Positions 1-8,478 of a stretch of DNA of 64,000 bases are shown piece by piece. A model generated the notes under the pieces. That model did no database searches. It worked only from the letters and a program-made list of their open reading frames with translations, and was not told the DNA's origin. Source of the DNA: Halopseudomonas pachastrellae (GTDB lineage: Bacteria > Pseudomonadota > Gammaproteobacteria > Pseudomonadales > Pseudomonadaceae); contig NZ_FOUD01000022.1 of assembly GCF_900114765.1 (NCBI RefSeq), positions 1 through 64,000 on the forward strand, in the 5' to 3' direction. The translations under genes and the position numbers were made by a program. The first letter of the stretch is position 1. The number at the start of each line of letters is the position of its first letter.

Positions 1-20
1 CGTAGATACCGTCTTCCCGA

Positions 21-992
21 TCAGTGTGCAAGTGCTCTGATCGGGTCGAACGGCTGACCTGATTTCAGTACCCCGTAGATGAGGTGCAGCAGCTTACGCA
101 TGGCTGCGCAGACAACCAGCCGACCAGTTTTACCGCGTTCAGCTAGCCTCACTTTCATCGCTTTGATGACCGGGTTGTAGGTCATCGCCGACAGCGCTGG
201 CATGTATAGCGCTGCGCGCATTCGGCCTGACCCGGTGCGCGAGATGGTCGACTTGCCTCGGTATATCCCAGATTCCTGCAAACGCGGATTCAGACCACAG
301 AACGCTGCCAGCTGCCTTGCGCTGTCGAATCGCAGAGGGCTGCCCAGCTCCGCCAGCAGTGTGGCGGCAGTGCCATCACTGACACCATCAATGGTCTTCA
401 TTAACTGCTTCTGCTCGCGCAGGTCAGGGTCGTTGTCGATGTGATCGTTGATGGCCTTACTGATCAGGGCTATCTGGCCGTCCAGGTGCTCCAAGTGAAT
501 GCGGATAGAGGCTTGAGCGGATTCAGCGCTGACGTCCAGACGGTTGCGCTCCATCTGCGCCAACGCCTTCAGGTCGGCAAGCCGACGTACCAGGCCGCGT
601 AGCTGACGGATGCTCTCTGGCTCGGGCTCCCAGGGACGCATCTCTTCCAGATGGCGCTGTGCGTAGCGGGCGATCAGTTTGGCGTCGGTCTTGTCGGTTT
701 TAACCCGGCGCAGCTCGCTTTGCGCATATTTGGCGATGCGTGCAGGGTTGATGACACAGACCTGATAGCCCTGATGATGCAGATGCGTCGCCAGCGCTTC
801 GTGGTACACGCTGGTTGCCTCCATCAGCACCCAGCAATGTGGCTCGGCGTGCTTCTCTAACCATTGGTCAAGTTGCTTGAAGCCTTCGGGGGTGTTCGCC
901 ACCTTGGCCTTGGTGCGGTATTTGTCGCGCTCCAGCGGCTTAGCGATGTCGAAGGTGTGCTTGGCAATGTCGATTCCGATAGCGCAGGTCAT
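21..992 (-). mobile_element. IS110-family transposase (DEDD recombinase)
   Basis: This 323-residue protein is an IS110-family transposase, which mobilises its own insertion sequence. The N-terminal RuvC-like DEDD domain is visible: Asp8 in GIDIAKHTFD, Glu58 in LMEATSVYHE, and Asp100/Asp103 in VKTDKTDAKLIA. The C-terminal Transposase_20 region carries IDGVSDGTAATLLAELG and the serine-containing ISRTGSGRMRAALY. Length and domain order are normal and the frame is intact, so the enzyme looks active. The stop lies 20 bases from the window edge, so the right end of the element is barely inside or just outside. About 200 noncoding bases precede the start codon and almost nothing follows the stop, which fits the IS110 group rather than the IS1111 group. 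Confidence 0.93.
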
Positions 993-1200
993 GGGGCCTC
1001 CGGCTCTGTTGAAAGGTGATCGTCACCACACTCTGTTCTACCTTGCGAATACGTGCTCAGGCGCTCAGCACCGGCACCAGATACCGTTCGAACTGTCTGA
1101 GTGTGTTGGCAGGTGACGGCCCATCTACGAACCAAGCTCTTGAGGCTTCAGGGCCACACCGGCCTGTCACCTGCCGCCCGATGATCAGTCGGGGACCATG
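993..1200 (-). ncRNA. Left end of IS110 element, candidate bridge RNA
   Basis: This is the noncoding stretch upstream of the transposase. Established knowledge: in IS110-group elements this end encodes a bridge RNA whose loops pair with donor and target DNA. Seen here: a perfect 10-bp inverted repeat, GGCAGGTGAC (1108-1117) with GTCACCTGCC (1166-1175), and an inner GGCCC/GGGCC pairing that leaves a loop. Read in the transposase direction, that loop contains CGTAGAT, which is complementary to the transposase-sense strand of positions 1-7 at the opposite end of the element. The exact element boundary near 1190-1220 is not resolved, and the bridge RNA assignment is inference. Confidence 0.5.
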
Positions 1201-1228
1201 GTCACAGGGACCACAGTCAACATACAAG

Positions 1229-1248
1229 GGCCACGGCATGCCGTGGCC
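1229..1248 (-). terminator. 20-bp perfect palindrome after the PLD-like gene
   Basis: GGCCACGG-CATG-CCGTGGCC is a perfect 20-bp palindrome that starts 22 bases past the stop of the phospholipase D-like gene. On the minus strand it is followed by CTTGTATG, only a weak T tract. It is probably that gene's transcription terminator, lying between the gene and the insertion sequence. Confidence 0.5.
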
Positions 1249-1270
1249 GGATATCTGCGCCCGGCGGGCC

Positions 1271-2683
1271 TCAGAAGGTCGAGAGCCCGCTGGCTTCCAT
1301 AAAGCGGTACACCAGATAGCGCCAACGGCTGTGATCTGCAAAGTCTGCGTAGGGCAGGCTGTAGATCGCGCCGTTGGCGTTCTGCCATTCGCGCTCAAAG
1401 TCGCCTCGCTGCTGGCTGATCTGCGGACCATCGCTGCGGCTGACCAGTCGCACGCTGGTCTCCAGATTCAGGTCGTGCAGGTTGCGACGGGTGAAGTTGG
1501 CCGAGCCGGCAATCAGCTCGGCGCTGCCATCGGTGCGTTCCAGCCTGATCCACTTGCGATGACACTGTTCCCCCTCGGTCGCGCACCAGCGCACGGCAAT
1601 GCCTGCTTCGTGCAGATCCCAGGCTGCCTGCCGGTTGGGGATGCCGTTCTTTTCACGACCAAAGGCATCGCGGTTGGGGTCCAGGATCACGCGCAGTGTG
1701 GCGCCGCGCTGATGGGCCTGAATCAGCGCCTCGATAACGGGCCGTGACGACAGGTAGAACATCTCCAGATCCAACGCATCACCGGCTTGCGCCGAGTCGA
1801 TCAACTGCAGCAGCCCCTGCTCAATGGCGCCTTCGGTCAGCACCTGCAGCTGCGGTGGCTCGCTACCGGATACTGCCGGGGCGGCTGGCCAGTCGGCGGC
1901 AGGGGCGTAGCCGGACAGCAGCGCCACGGCGCGCTCGGTCTGCAGCAGATCGAGCGCTGCAGCGCCGCTGAACTGTACCGCGCTGTTGTCGTGGCGGCTG
2001 CTGGCGTCATGCGGGTTCATTGAGGTGACCAGGCCGGTCCACTCGCCGTTGTGGCCAACGATCAGGGTCTTGCGGTGATTGGCGCGGAAATTCAGCAGGT
2101 GCAGGTAAGTGCGCAGCGTGACCTTGCCCTCGCCGACCGGGTTGGGTAGCCAGCCGCCCCGGGTGCTGTTGCCAAGATAACTGCAGCACAGGGTCCAGAT
2201 GCCGGTCCAGGTGGGGTTGGAGGCGGGTAACTGGCTCAGGTCGGTCATCACCACGTCGACACCAGCGCCGCGCAGGGCCTCGAACTGCGCAGACTCCACG
2301 CCGCCGTAAAGGGTGTTGAACGGGTCGGTAATGAGTACCACCGGCATCTGCGGGTGACGTTGGCGGGCAGCAATCAGTGCGTCGGTCAGTTCGCTTGAGA
2401 GCGCGCGGTGGCTGTGCTCGCCGGCAAAATCATTGAACAGGAACATGTCCACAACGATCAGGTCGTTGGCGCCGCCGATCAGCGTCAGTACCCGGTCCAT
2501 GATCTGCTGCTGAACATGCTCCTGGCCCTGGCTGTCGCGCCAGGTCTGGTCAAACAGCAGTTCTACCTGTTCGGCGGGGCGCAGCGGGGTTGCAGTGGAG
2601 AGGTCTTCGGGCATCTGCTGGCAGCCAAGCAGGCTGGCAAGCAGCAATCCCGGCAGCAGCGAGCGAAAGCAGAGTGTGGGCAT
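1271..2683 (-). CDS. Phospholipase D-like lipoprotein with two HKD motifs
   Basis: A 470-residue exported protein of the phospholipase D superfamily, cardiolipin synthase-like. The N-terminus is a lipoprotein signal ending in LLGC, with the lipidated cysteine at residue 21, so it should be anchored on the periplasmic face of a membrane. Two catalytic modules are present: HRK at residues 203-205 followed by GEWTGLVTSMNP, and HRK at 375-377 followed by AELIAGSANFTRRN. The second HKD module is complete, with the usual GSxN. The frame could be extended upstream to a TTG at 2722, but the ATG at 2683 begins directly at the signal peptide and is preferred. The substrate, phospholipid headgroup transfer or hydrolysis, cannot be told from sequence. 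Confidence 0.85.
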   Translation of the reverse strand: MPTLCFRSLLPGLLLASLLGCQQMPEDLSTATPLRPAEQVELLFDQTWRDSQGQEHVQQQIMDRVLTLIGGANDLIVVDMFLFNDFAGEHSHRALSSELTDALIAARQRHPQMPVVLITDPFNTLYGGVESAQFEALRGAGVDVVMTDLSQLPASNPTWTGIWTLCCSYLGNSTRGGWLPNPVGEGKVTLRTYLHLLNFRANHRKTLIVGHNGEWTGLVTSMNPHDASSRHDNSAVQFSGAAALDLLQTERAVALLSGYAPAADWPAAPAVSGSEPPQLQVLTEGAIEQGLLQLIDSAQAGDALDLEMFYLSSRPVIEALIQAHQRGATLRVILDPNRDAFGREKNGIPNRQAAWDLHEAGIAVRWCATEGEQCHRKWIRLERTDGSAELIAGSANFTRRNLHDLNLETSVRLVSRSDGPQISQQRGDFEREWQNANGAIYSLPYADFADHSRWRYLVYRFMEASGLSTF

Positions 2684-2750
2684 GATCAAGGTCGGTTGCG
2701 GTGATAGCAGCAGACTGCCCAAGCCTGGCCGTTAATGCAAACCGCAAGGC

Positions 2751-3055
2751 GCCGGCTCGCTGCGCGCCAGGGAAGCACTGACTAATTCCATATGCCCTCT
2801 GGCGTTCAGGCTGGGCTGCAATCAAGGCGTGGTTTCGAAGGCATGTCGGGACCTGTCGAGAAATCACAACGCAGAGTGCGGCCCAGCCTGAACGCCCCGC
2901 AGGGCGAGCGCTCAAGCATGCATCTGCTGCGTTGCGCCGCTTGCCAATAGAACCACTATTGGCTGCACATCGCGCCTTGCATCTGCACGCTTGGGCGCTC
3001 GCAGAGAGCGTGTCGAATTGGTCAGTGCTTCCCTAAGGGCGCGCAGCGGGCCGGC
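2751..3055. repeat. MITE-like element, two long hairpins inside a ~38-bp inverted repeat
   Basis: The 389-base gap between two genes is filled by a nested inverted-repeat element. Outer arms are 2751-2788 and 3015-3055, matching at 17 of 18 positions in the GC-rich outer part and about 19 of 20 in the inner part GGGAAGCACTGAC(T/C)AATTC. Inside are two hairpins: a perfect 16-bp pair GGCGTTCAGGCTGGGC (2801-2816) with its complement at 2881-2896, and an imperfect ~43-bp pair (2908-2950 with 2956-2998) closing on CCAATAG/CTATTGG. No convincing coding frame lies inside. The structure fits a non-autonomous transposable element; the 266-bp core is 2769-3034. Confidence 0.75.
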
Positions 3056-3072
3056 ACTAAGGCTCAGGCCGG

Positions 3073-3423
3073 TTAGGCGGCAGCCAGTTTGGGGTTGGGC
3101 CCAAAGCGGTTGTCGCCGGCGTCCCCTTCGATGCACAGGAAGATCAGCAGGATGATGCCGCCGACAAAGGGCACCAGGCTGATCAGGATCCACCAGCCAC
3201 TGCGGTTGGTGTCGTGCAGTCGACGGATGCACACGGCAATCGACGGCAGCAGAACGGCCAGAGAATACAGCGGCACCAGCAGCATGATGCCGAGGATGCC
3301 ATCAATCACGCCGCAGATGATGGAAGCCAGGATGTTGAAAAGGATAAACATCCAGTATTCCTTGCGACGGGCACGGCCCTGAAACTCGACATACTTCTTC
3401 AATACAGCGGTATACCATTCCAT
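3073..3423 (-). CDS. DUF805 family inner-membrane protein
   Basis: A 116-residue small membrane protein of the DUF805 (YhaH-like) family. It opens with MEWYTAVLKKYVEFQGRARR and KEYWMF, the family signature, followed by about three to four hydrophobic segments and the conserved IRRLHDTNRSGWW motif near the middle. The function of the family is unknown. The start at 3423 has a good ribosome site (AAAGGAAA) and begins at the conserved family N-terminus; an upstream in-frame extension to 3483 lacks both. It is transcribed away from the ydbH operon. Confidence 0.87.
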   Translation of the reverse strand: MEWYTAVLKKYVEFQGRARRKEYWMFILFNILASIICGVIDGILGIMLLVPLYSLAVLLPSIAVCIRRLHDTNRSGWWILISLVPFVGGIILLIFLCIEGDAGDNRFGPNPKLAAA

Positions 3424-3642
3424 GCGGTTTCCTTTCTTTGGCAATGTAGAGCTAAACATGTGGAGCAAAAAAGGGATTGGCAACGCGCAGGAATACGGTG
3501 AACCGCTCCTTGGTTGTGACAGTCAATCCCTGTGGCGGCCTTGGCCGCCCGCGGTATTTAAGACGTCATGCCGGAGCCGGGTCAACCGCCAAGTGCCGGC
3601 CGAGTGCTAACCTGTGAGCGGTTTGACACCTTTGGGGGGCGC
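3424..3642. promoter_or_regulatory. Divergent promoter region, DUF805 gene / ydbH operon
   Basis: This 219-base region separates two divergent transcription units and must hold both promoters. It contains a GGCGGCC-TT-GGCCGCC hairpin at 3534-3549. I see no convincing -35/-10 pair or known operator. Confidence 0.45.
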
Positions 3643-6210
3643 ATGCGCCGGCGTAGTTCGATTCTGTTGCTGATTTTTCTGCTGCTGACGCTGCTTGTGT
3701 TGCTGGCGCGGCTGTGGGGGCAGCAGCAGTTGCAGGCAGCCGGTGTTCAGCAACTCGACTGGCAGGGGGTGGGTTGGCGCAAGGGCGCACTGCAGGTTGA
3801 TGAGCTGCACCTGCAGATGCAGGACGGGCTGCGGTTGACGGTGCAGCAGGCGCGCTTGCAGCCGGGCTGGCGCGACGGCCCTCGACTACGCACCTTGCAG
3901 GCAGACAGCCTGCAGTTACACCTGCCGGCCGCGCAGGATAGTAGCCAGAACGGCGGGCTTGACCCCCTGTTGCTGCTCGGAGACGAACAATTCTGGCGTC
4001 GGCTGGCCGACTGGGCGCCGGACAGCGCGCGTATCGCGCAGATTAACGCCAGCCTGCCCTGCCGTGATGCGCGTTGCGAGCTGGCAGGTGCCTGGCAGTT
4101 GCGGCGTGCCGAGCAGGTCGATGGGCTGATGTTGTCGAGCGCCTTGCAACTCGACCTGGATGGCCAGCAGCTTAACGTTCAGCCGCAGCTGCGCCTGAAC
4201 ACCGAGGGCGTGGCACTGGACGCTGATCTGCAGATTGATCAGGTGGCCGCCGCCCGGTTGAACAGCCAGTGGCGCGACGGACAGCACTGGCAAGGCAGTC
4301 TGCAGATACCGGATTGGCCGCAAACCCCTTGGCTGTTTGGCTACCTGGGCCGCTGGATGGCGCTCGGCGCGCTGCCGATCGAGCAGATACCGGCTGCCGC
4401 TCAGCTGCATCTGGATTGGCAACTGGACGCGGCGCGGGTGCCTGAGGCGCTGGATGATTGGCTGGCGGGAGATGTACAGCTGCAGGGGCAACTGACGCTG
4501 CCACAGCCCTGGGCAGTCGACCAGCTCGGCGAGGTGAGCGGTGAGCTGAGCCTGCAGCTGCAGGGCACAGCGGGTGACTGGCAACTGACGCAAGGCAGCC
4601 TGCAGGCTCAGTTGCAGGCGCTGACCTTGCCCGCCCTGCAAGCGCTGCCGGCGGCGCTGCGGCCGCAACAATTACAACTGCAGCTGACCCCGCAGGCGGG
4701 GCAGCGCCTGCAGGCGGATACGCTGCTCAAGGCGGATCTGCAGGCCGAGGCGCGGTTGCCCAAAGAGGCCACCGTAGCGCTGGCCGGCCCGGTGTCTGCG
4801 CCGCTGAGCGGCGACTGGCAGCTCGTCAGCGACGCGCTGCAGCTCAGTGTAACGGCGCCGCAGCTGGACCTGCCCGCGCTGCGCGCCCGGGGCGTCAGCG
4901 GCCTTTGGCCTTTGCGTGTGCAGGCTGATGCGGCCGCTCTGCAAGCGGCGTTGACGGCGTCCGGAAGCCTGCGCTGGCAGCAGTTGCAACTGGCCGATGC
5001 CGGACTGGGGCTGCGTGATGCCAGCCTGACGCAGCCGACCTTGCAACTGACCCTGCCGCTGACAGGGGATGCGGGCCTCAGTGCCTCCGGCCGGCTGGAG
5101 GGTAGCCTGGCGGCCATCGAGCATGCGCAGCTGAAAGCCCAGCGCTGGGATCTGGCGGGCGACTGGCGCTGGCAGCAGAGTCAATTGAGCTGGCGCGGCA
5201 AGCTGAGCAACGTTGCCGGGCTGGCGTTGACCCACGACGCCAGCTGGTCGGCGGCCGGCGACTGGCGCGTCAGCGGTGAGCTGGCACCTTTGTTCATGCT
5301 CGCAGGCAATCCACTGGCAGACACACTGGCTGCCTGGCCTGAGCTGCTGGCGTTTGCCAGTGGGCAGGTCAGCGGCAGCCTGCAGGCCAGTGGTGGGCGC
5401 CAGTTGCGCGTGCGCAGTGATCTGAGCTTGAGCGGCATCAAGGGTATTTACGATCGCACCGCCTTCAGCGGGCTGGACAGTCCGCTGCAACTGCAGCTTA
5501 AGGGCGAGCAACTGACAGTGAGCGTGCCGTCGTTGCAGCTTGTCCAGGCTAACCCGGGCATTGAGCTGGGGCCCGTGCGCGGGCAGTTGTCCTACCACGC
5601 GGCGCTGGCGCAGCCGGCCAGTGGGCGCCTGGAAGTAAGCGAGTTGCGCACCGGGCTGCTGGGCGGTGAGGTGCGGGTGCTGCCGACAACCGTGAATCTG
5701 GCCGAGCCCGAGCAGCGCGCCGAGCTGCAGCTGCAGGGGCTGGAACTGGGCCGCCTGTTCGAAGTCTACCCAACAGAGGGACTCAGTGGTGGCGGTACGC
5801 TGGACGGCCGCCTGCCGGTGCTGCTGCGCGACGGACAGTTGCTGATCGATGAGGGCTCGGTTGCCGCCCGTGAGCCGGGCGGTGTGCTGCGTTACCGCTC
5901 GGACAAGCTGCAGCGTCTCGCCGCAGCCAACCCGAGCATGCGTGAGCTGGCCGGGGTGCTGGAAGACTTTCACTATACTGTCCTCAGCTCCCAGGTAGAC
6001 TACGGCGAGAACGGCAACATGATTCTCGGGCTGCGCCTGCAGGGCAACAACCCCGACTTTCAGCAGGGGCGACAGGTCAATCTGAATGTCACCCTGGAAG
6101 AGAACATTCCGGCCTTGCTGGCCAGCCTGCAATTGAGCGGCAAGGTCAGCGAGATCATTCAACAGCGGGTTCAGCAGCACCTGATCAAACAGCGTGCCCA
6201 GCAACCCTGA
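3643..6210 (+). CDS. ydbH: YdbH family AsmA-like envelope protein
   Basis: An 855-residue protein anchored by one N-terminal membrane segment (MRRRSSILLLIFLLLTLLVL), followed by a long periplasmic beta-rich region dominated by alternating Leu/Gln strands. The length is close to E. coli YdbH (about 880). Established knowledge: AsmA-like proteins of the YhdP/TamB/YdbH group bridge the inner and outer membranes and move phospholipids outward; YdbH works with the lipoprotein YnbE. The same partner genes follow directly here (gap 12 bases). The ATG at 3643 has a GGGGGG ribosome site and starts just before the membrane segment; an upstream in-frame ATG at 3568 lacks a ribosome site. CAG-rich codons create long spurious antisense frames. 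Confidence 0.88.
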   Translation: MRRRSSILLLIFLLLTLLVLLARLWGQQQLQAAGVQQLDWQGVGWRKGALQVDELHLQMQDGLRLTVQQARLQPGWRDGPRLRTLQADSLQLHLPAAQDSSQNGGLDPLLLLGDEQFWRRLADWAPDSARIAQINASLPCRDARCELAGAWQLRRAEQVDGLMLSSALQLDLDGQQLNVQPQLRLNTEGVALDADLQIDQVAAARLNSQWRDGQHWQGSLQIPDWPQTPWLFGYLGRWMALGALPIEQIPAAAQLHLDWQLDAARVPEALDDWLAGDVQLQGQLTLPQPWAVDQLGEVSGELSLQLQGTAGDWQLTQGSLQAQLQALTLPALQALPAALRPQQLQLQLTPQAGQRLQADTLLKADLQAEARLPKEATVALAGPVSAPLSGDWQLVSDALQLSVTAPQLDLPALRARGVSGLWPLRVQADAAALQAALTASGSLRWQQLQLADAGLGLRDASLTQPTLQLTLPLTGDAGLSASGRLEGSLAAIEHAQLKAQRWDLAGDWRWQQSQLSWRGKLSNVAGLALTHDASWSAAGDWRVSGELAPLFMLAGNPLADTLAAWPELLAFASGQVSGSLQASGGRQLRVRSDLSLSGIKGIYDRTAFSGLDSPLQLQLKGEQLTVSVPSLQLVQANPGIELGPVRGQLSYHAALAQPASGRLEVSELRTGLLGGEVRVLPTTVNLAEPEQRAELQLQGLELGRLFEVYPTEGLSGGGTLDGRLPVLLRDGQLLIDEGSVAAREPGGVLRYRSDKLQRLAAANPSMRELAGVLEDFHYTVLSSQVDYGENGNMILGLRLQGNNPDFQQGRQVNLNVTLEENIPALLASLQLSGKVSEIIQQRVQQHLIKQRAQQP

Positions 6211-6222
6211 CAAGGAGCGCCC

Positions 6223-6414
6223 ATGTACAGGCGAGGGCTGACAATCGTGTTTCTGGCCGGCCTGCTGTCGGCCTGCGCCGGACCGACGGTGCAACTGGCG
6301 GCGCCCAGCGAGCCAATCAATATCAACCTGAACGTGAAGATCGAACACGAAATTTACGTCAAGGTGGATCGCGAGCTGGACGACATCTTCGACGAATCCA
6401 GTGGCCTGTTCTGA
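6223..6414 (+). CDS. ynbE: YnbE family outer-membrane lipoprotein
   Basis: A 63-residue lipoprotein with signal peptide and lipobox LLSAC, then a short mature part containing ININLNVKIEHEIYVKVDREL and an acidic C-terminus. It matches YnbE in size and in the conserved INLNVKIEHEI core. Known role of the family: an outer-membrane partner that joins YdbH by beta-strand augmentation to complete an intermembrane bridge. It lies 12 bases after ydbH and 24 before ydbL, so the three genes form one operon. Confidence 0.88.
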   Translation: MYRRGLTIVFLAGLLSACAGPTVQLAAPSEPININLNVKIEHEIYVKVDRELDDIFDESSGLF

Positions 6415-6438
6415 GCCCGTTGCGAAAGGATATTCATA

Positions 6439-6786
6439 ATGCGTAAAACGACTTATCTGATCTGTGGCCTGCTGGCTCTGCTGCTGGGCAGTGGCGTGGC
6501 AATGGCCATGAACCTTAACGAAGCCATGTCCGCGCTGCCGGCGGCCAAATCGGCCGGTCAGCTGGGCGAGCAGCCCAACGGTTACCTTGGTGTGGTCAGC
6601 AATGGGGGGGACGCTGCCGAAATCGCTCGCCAGATCAACGCCGCGCGTAAGGCCGAATACCAGAAGGTAGCGCGTGACAACGGTGTGGCACTCAGCGACG
6701 TTGAGCTGATTGCCGGCCAGAAAGCGATTGATCGTACGCCGCGTGGTCAGTACATCCAGGTCAACGGTCAGTGGACGAAGAAGTAA
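6439..6786 (+). CDS. ydbL: YdbL family periplasmic protein (DUF1318)
   Basis: A 115-residue secreted protein: an N-terminal signal peptide (LLALLLGSGVAMAM) and a DUF1318 domain with GYLGVVSNGG and IARQINAARKAEYQKVA, typical of YdbL. In E. coli YdbL is thought to chaperone the YdbH-YnbE interaction. An AAAGGATATT ribosome site precedes the start. The last 26 bases overlap the 3' end of the convergent DUF3047 gene, so no terminator fits between them. Confidence 0.87.
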   Translation: MRKTTYLICGLLALLLGSGVAMAMNLNEAMSALPAAKSAGQLGEQPNGYLGVVSNGGDAAEIARQINAARKAEYQKVARDNGVALSDVELIAGQKAIDRTPRGQYIQVNGQWTKK

Positions 6787-7405
6787 CCGGCAGCCATTCG
6801 ATGCTGCCATACCAGCCGGTAACGGGCTGACCACTGTTGTCGCAGTCGGTCATGATTGCCAATCCGTCTATCTGATCCAGCGTCTGCCCGTGCAGGCGCT
6901 GGAAGTCCTCCCGCACATTGCGCTCCAGTGTTGTCATGCCGGCCGGCGTGCCGCTGCTCACGGCCAGCATTTGCGCGTTGGCGGTGTAGGCGTTGGGCCA
7001 GTGCGTGCCGACCGGCTGAGCAGATGACCAGTCGTAGTTCACCGCCAGCGTACGCCAGGGCAGCAGCCCGCCATCTTTCACCACGTACAGCCGCACCGGA
7101 TAGTCGTCGCCCTCACGCTGGCGCTCGTTGAGCCCGCTGAACGGCTGGCTGATGGTCCATGACCAGCGCAGCACCGGCGTCTTGCGCAGATCAATCTGCT
7201 GCTCCTGGTAGCGTGCGCTGGCTTGGCCGTTGCTGCAGTCGGCGCGCAGCAGGGCGATGTCGCCGCGTTGCTCCAGCCGGTAGCTGGTGGGCTCGCTGAA
7301 GCGGCGCTCAGACCATTGGCTGATGTCCGCCGGACTGTAGCTTTGCGCCGCGCAGGTGCCGGCAAAGAGCAGGGCGGATAACAGCAGTAACCCTTGGTGG
7401 TACAT
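6761..7405 (-). CDS. DUF3047 domain protein, secreted
   Basis: A 214-residue protein with a cleavable signal (LLLLSALLFAGTCAAQ) and a DUF3047 domain. Features of that family are visible: LRWSWTISQPF, GDDYPVRLYVV, LAVNYDWSSAQPVGTHWPNAYTAN-type strands and a C-terminal IMTDCDNSGQPVTGWYGSIEW. Its function is unknown; the fold resembles carbohydrate-binding jelly rolls. The ATG at 7405 is chosen over an in-frame TTG two codons upstream because a GGAG lies before it. Its end overlaps ydbL by 26 bases on the opposite strand. It is separate from the lipase pair, 53 bases downstream of the foldase gene on the same strand. Confidence 0.82.
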   Translation of the reverse strand: MYHQGLLLLSALLFAGTCAAQSYSPADISQWSERRFSEPTSYRLEQRGDIALLRADCSNGQASARYQEQQIDLRKTPVLRWSWTISQPFSGLNERQREGDDYPVRLYVVKDGGLLPWRTLAVNYDWSSAQPVGTHWPNAYTANAQMLAVSSGTPAGMTTLERNVREDFQRLHGQTLDQIDGLAIMTDCDNSGQPVTGWYGSIEWLPVTSSSTDR

Positions 7406-7458
7406 ACGCAAGCTCCGGTGCAGGGGAGCCTGCAGTATGGCAGGGCGCTGTTGCCCGG

Positions 7459-8445
7459 TCAGTGTCCCAGTGCGCTGACGCGCAACTGCTCGGTGCTGTC
7501 AAAACGCGCATCCAGCAGCGCCTGTACAGCGCTGGCGCGATCGCTGTCCGCCAGCCCGGGCTGCCTGAGAATGGCGTCGCGCTCGCGTACAAAGTCATCC
7601 AGTCGCTGCTGCCATTGCGCGCGCTGCACATCCAGCGCCTCCAGCCGCGCGGTCGCATCCGGCCCGACCATCTCCATACGCAGTTCGCGCACCGCGCCTT
7701 CATCGGCGCCGGCTGCGCGCAGGGCCTGGGTCTGCTGGCGCAGGTCCTGATGAATCTGCGGTACCAGCAGCGCCTGCATGGCCTCGGGCAGGCTTTCGCG
7801 CAGGGCTTCAATGTCCTGGGTCTTTTCTTCGTCACTGAGGTTCGGGTTGTGCAGGATGCTCAGGCGCTCCAGGGTGAAGCGGTTGTAGCTCTCCTCGGCG
7901 GCAAAGAAGGCCTGGTGCTCGGCCGAGCTGAAAAGGTCGGCACGCAGGCGCTCTACGGCGTCCTGACGGGCCCACAGGCTGTCGATGTCTGCTGCTGCAG
8001 GGAAGTCCTGCTCAAGCTCGACCAGCGCCCGTTGATAGTCGAGGTAGCGCTGGAACAGGTCCAGTGCCTGGCTGCGCGCAGGGTCATCCAGGCTGTCACG
8101 GATCAGTGCCTGAACCTGGGCTACGATCTGCCCGTGATCTTGTTCGCCGGCGGTGCTCAGGTAGTAGTCGAACAGGTGTCGCAGCTGGTCGCTGATCAGC
8201 AGGTTGCCATCGGCGTCGACTTGCAGTCGGCCATCCTCTTCGGTGCCGCGCAGCGAGTTGGCCTGCGGTGCGCTGGCAGCGTCGGGGGCGCTTTCGCGCA
8301 GCAGGCTGACTGGGGGTGTCTGAGTTGCCGGTTCAGGGGCGAGCTCGGCTTGGGTTGGCGCCGGTGCTGGTGGGGTGGAGCGGGATAACTGCCAGCCCAG
8401 CAGCAGCGCTGCCGCCAGCAGGGGAAGGTAAACAAGGGCTTTCAT
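7459..8445 (-). CDS. lifO: Lipase-specific foldase (steric chaperone)
   Basis: A 328-residue membrane-anchored foldase that activates the neighbouring lipase in the periplasm. An N-terminal membrane segment (LVYLPLLAAALLLGW) is followed by a Pro/Ala-rich linker to about residue 75 and then the helical chaperone domain. The family motif appears as LRHLFDYYLSTAGE, followed by long charged helices (FLRQ/QALRAAGADEGAVRELR style). Length is as usual for Pseudomonas Lif. The start at 8445 is placed at the membrane segment; an upstream extension to 8475 adds ten unlikely residues. It is downstream of and co-oriented with lipA, with a hairpin in the gap that may lower its expression. Confidence 0.93.
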   Translation of the reverse strand: MKALVYLPLLAAALLLGWQLSRSTPPAPAPTQAELAPEPATQTPPVSLLRESAPDAASAPQANSLRGTEEDGRLQVDADGNLLISDQLRHLFDYYLSTAGEQDHGQIVAQVQALIRDSLDDPARSQALDLFQRYLDYQRALVELEQDFPAAADIDSLWARQDAVERLRADLFSSAEHQAFFAAEESYNRFTLERLSILHNPNLSDEEKTQDIEALRESLPEAMQALLVPQIHQDLRQQTQALRAAGADEGAVRELRMEMVGPDATARLEALDVQRAQWQQRLDDFVRERDAILRQPGLADSDRASAVQALLDARFDSTEQLRVSALGH

Positions 8446-8478
8446 CGCATACTCGCGCCAGATGAAAAGAAGCAAGGC

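Noticed and set aside
2550-3232. Two frames inside the MITE region
   Set aside because: They are Arg/Pro/Ala-rich and follow the paired arms of the hairpins rather than a protein pattern.
4672-6834. A 720-residue open frame antisense to ydbH
   Set aside because: It mirrors the CAG/CTG-rich codons of ydbH, has no start site or known domain, and would cover three genes.
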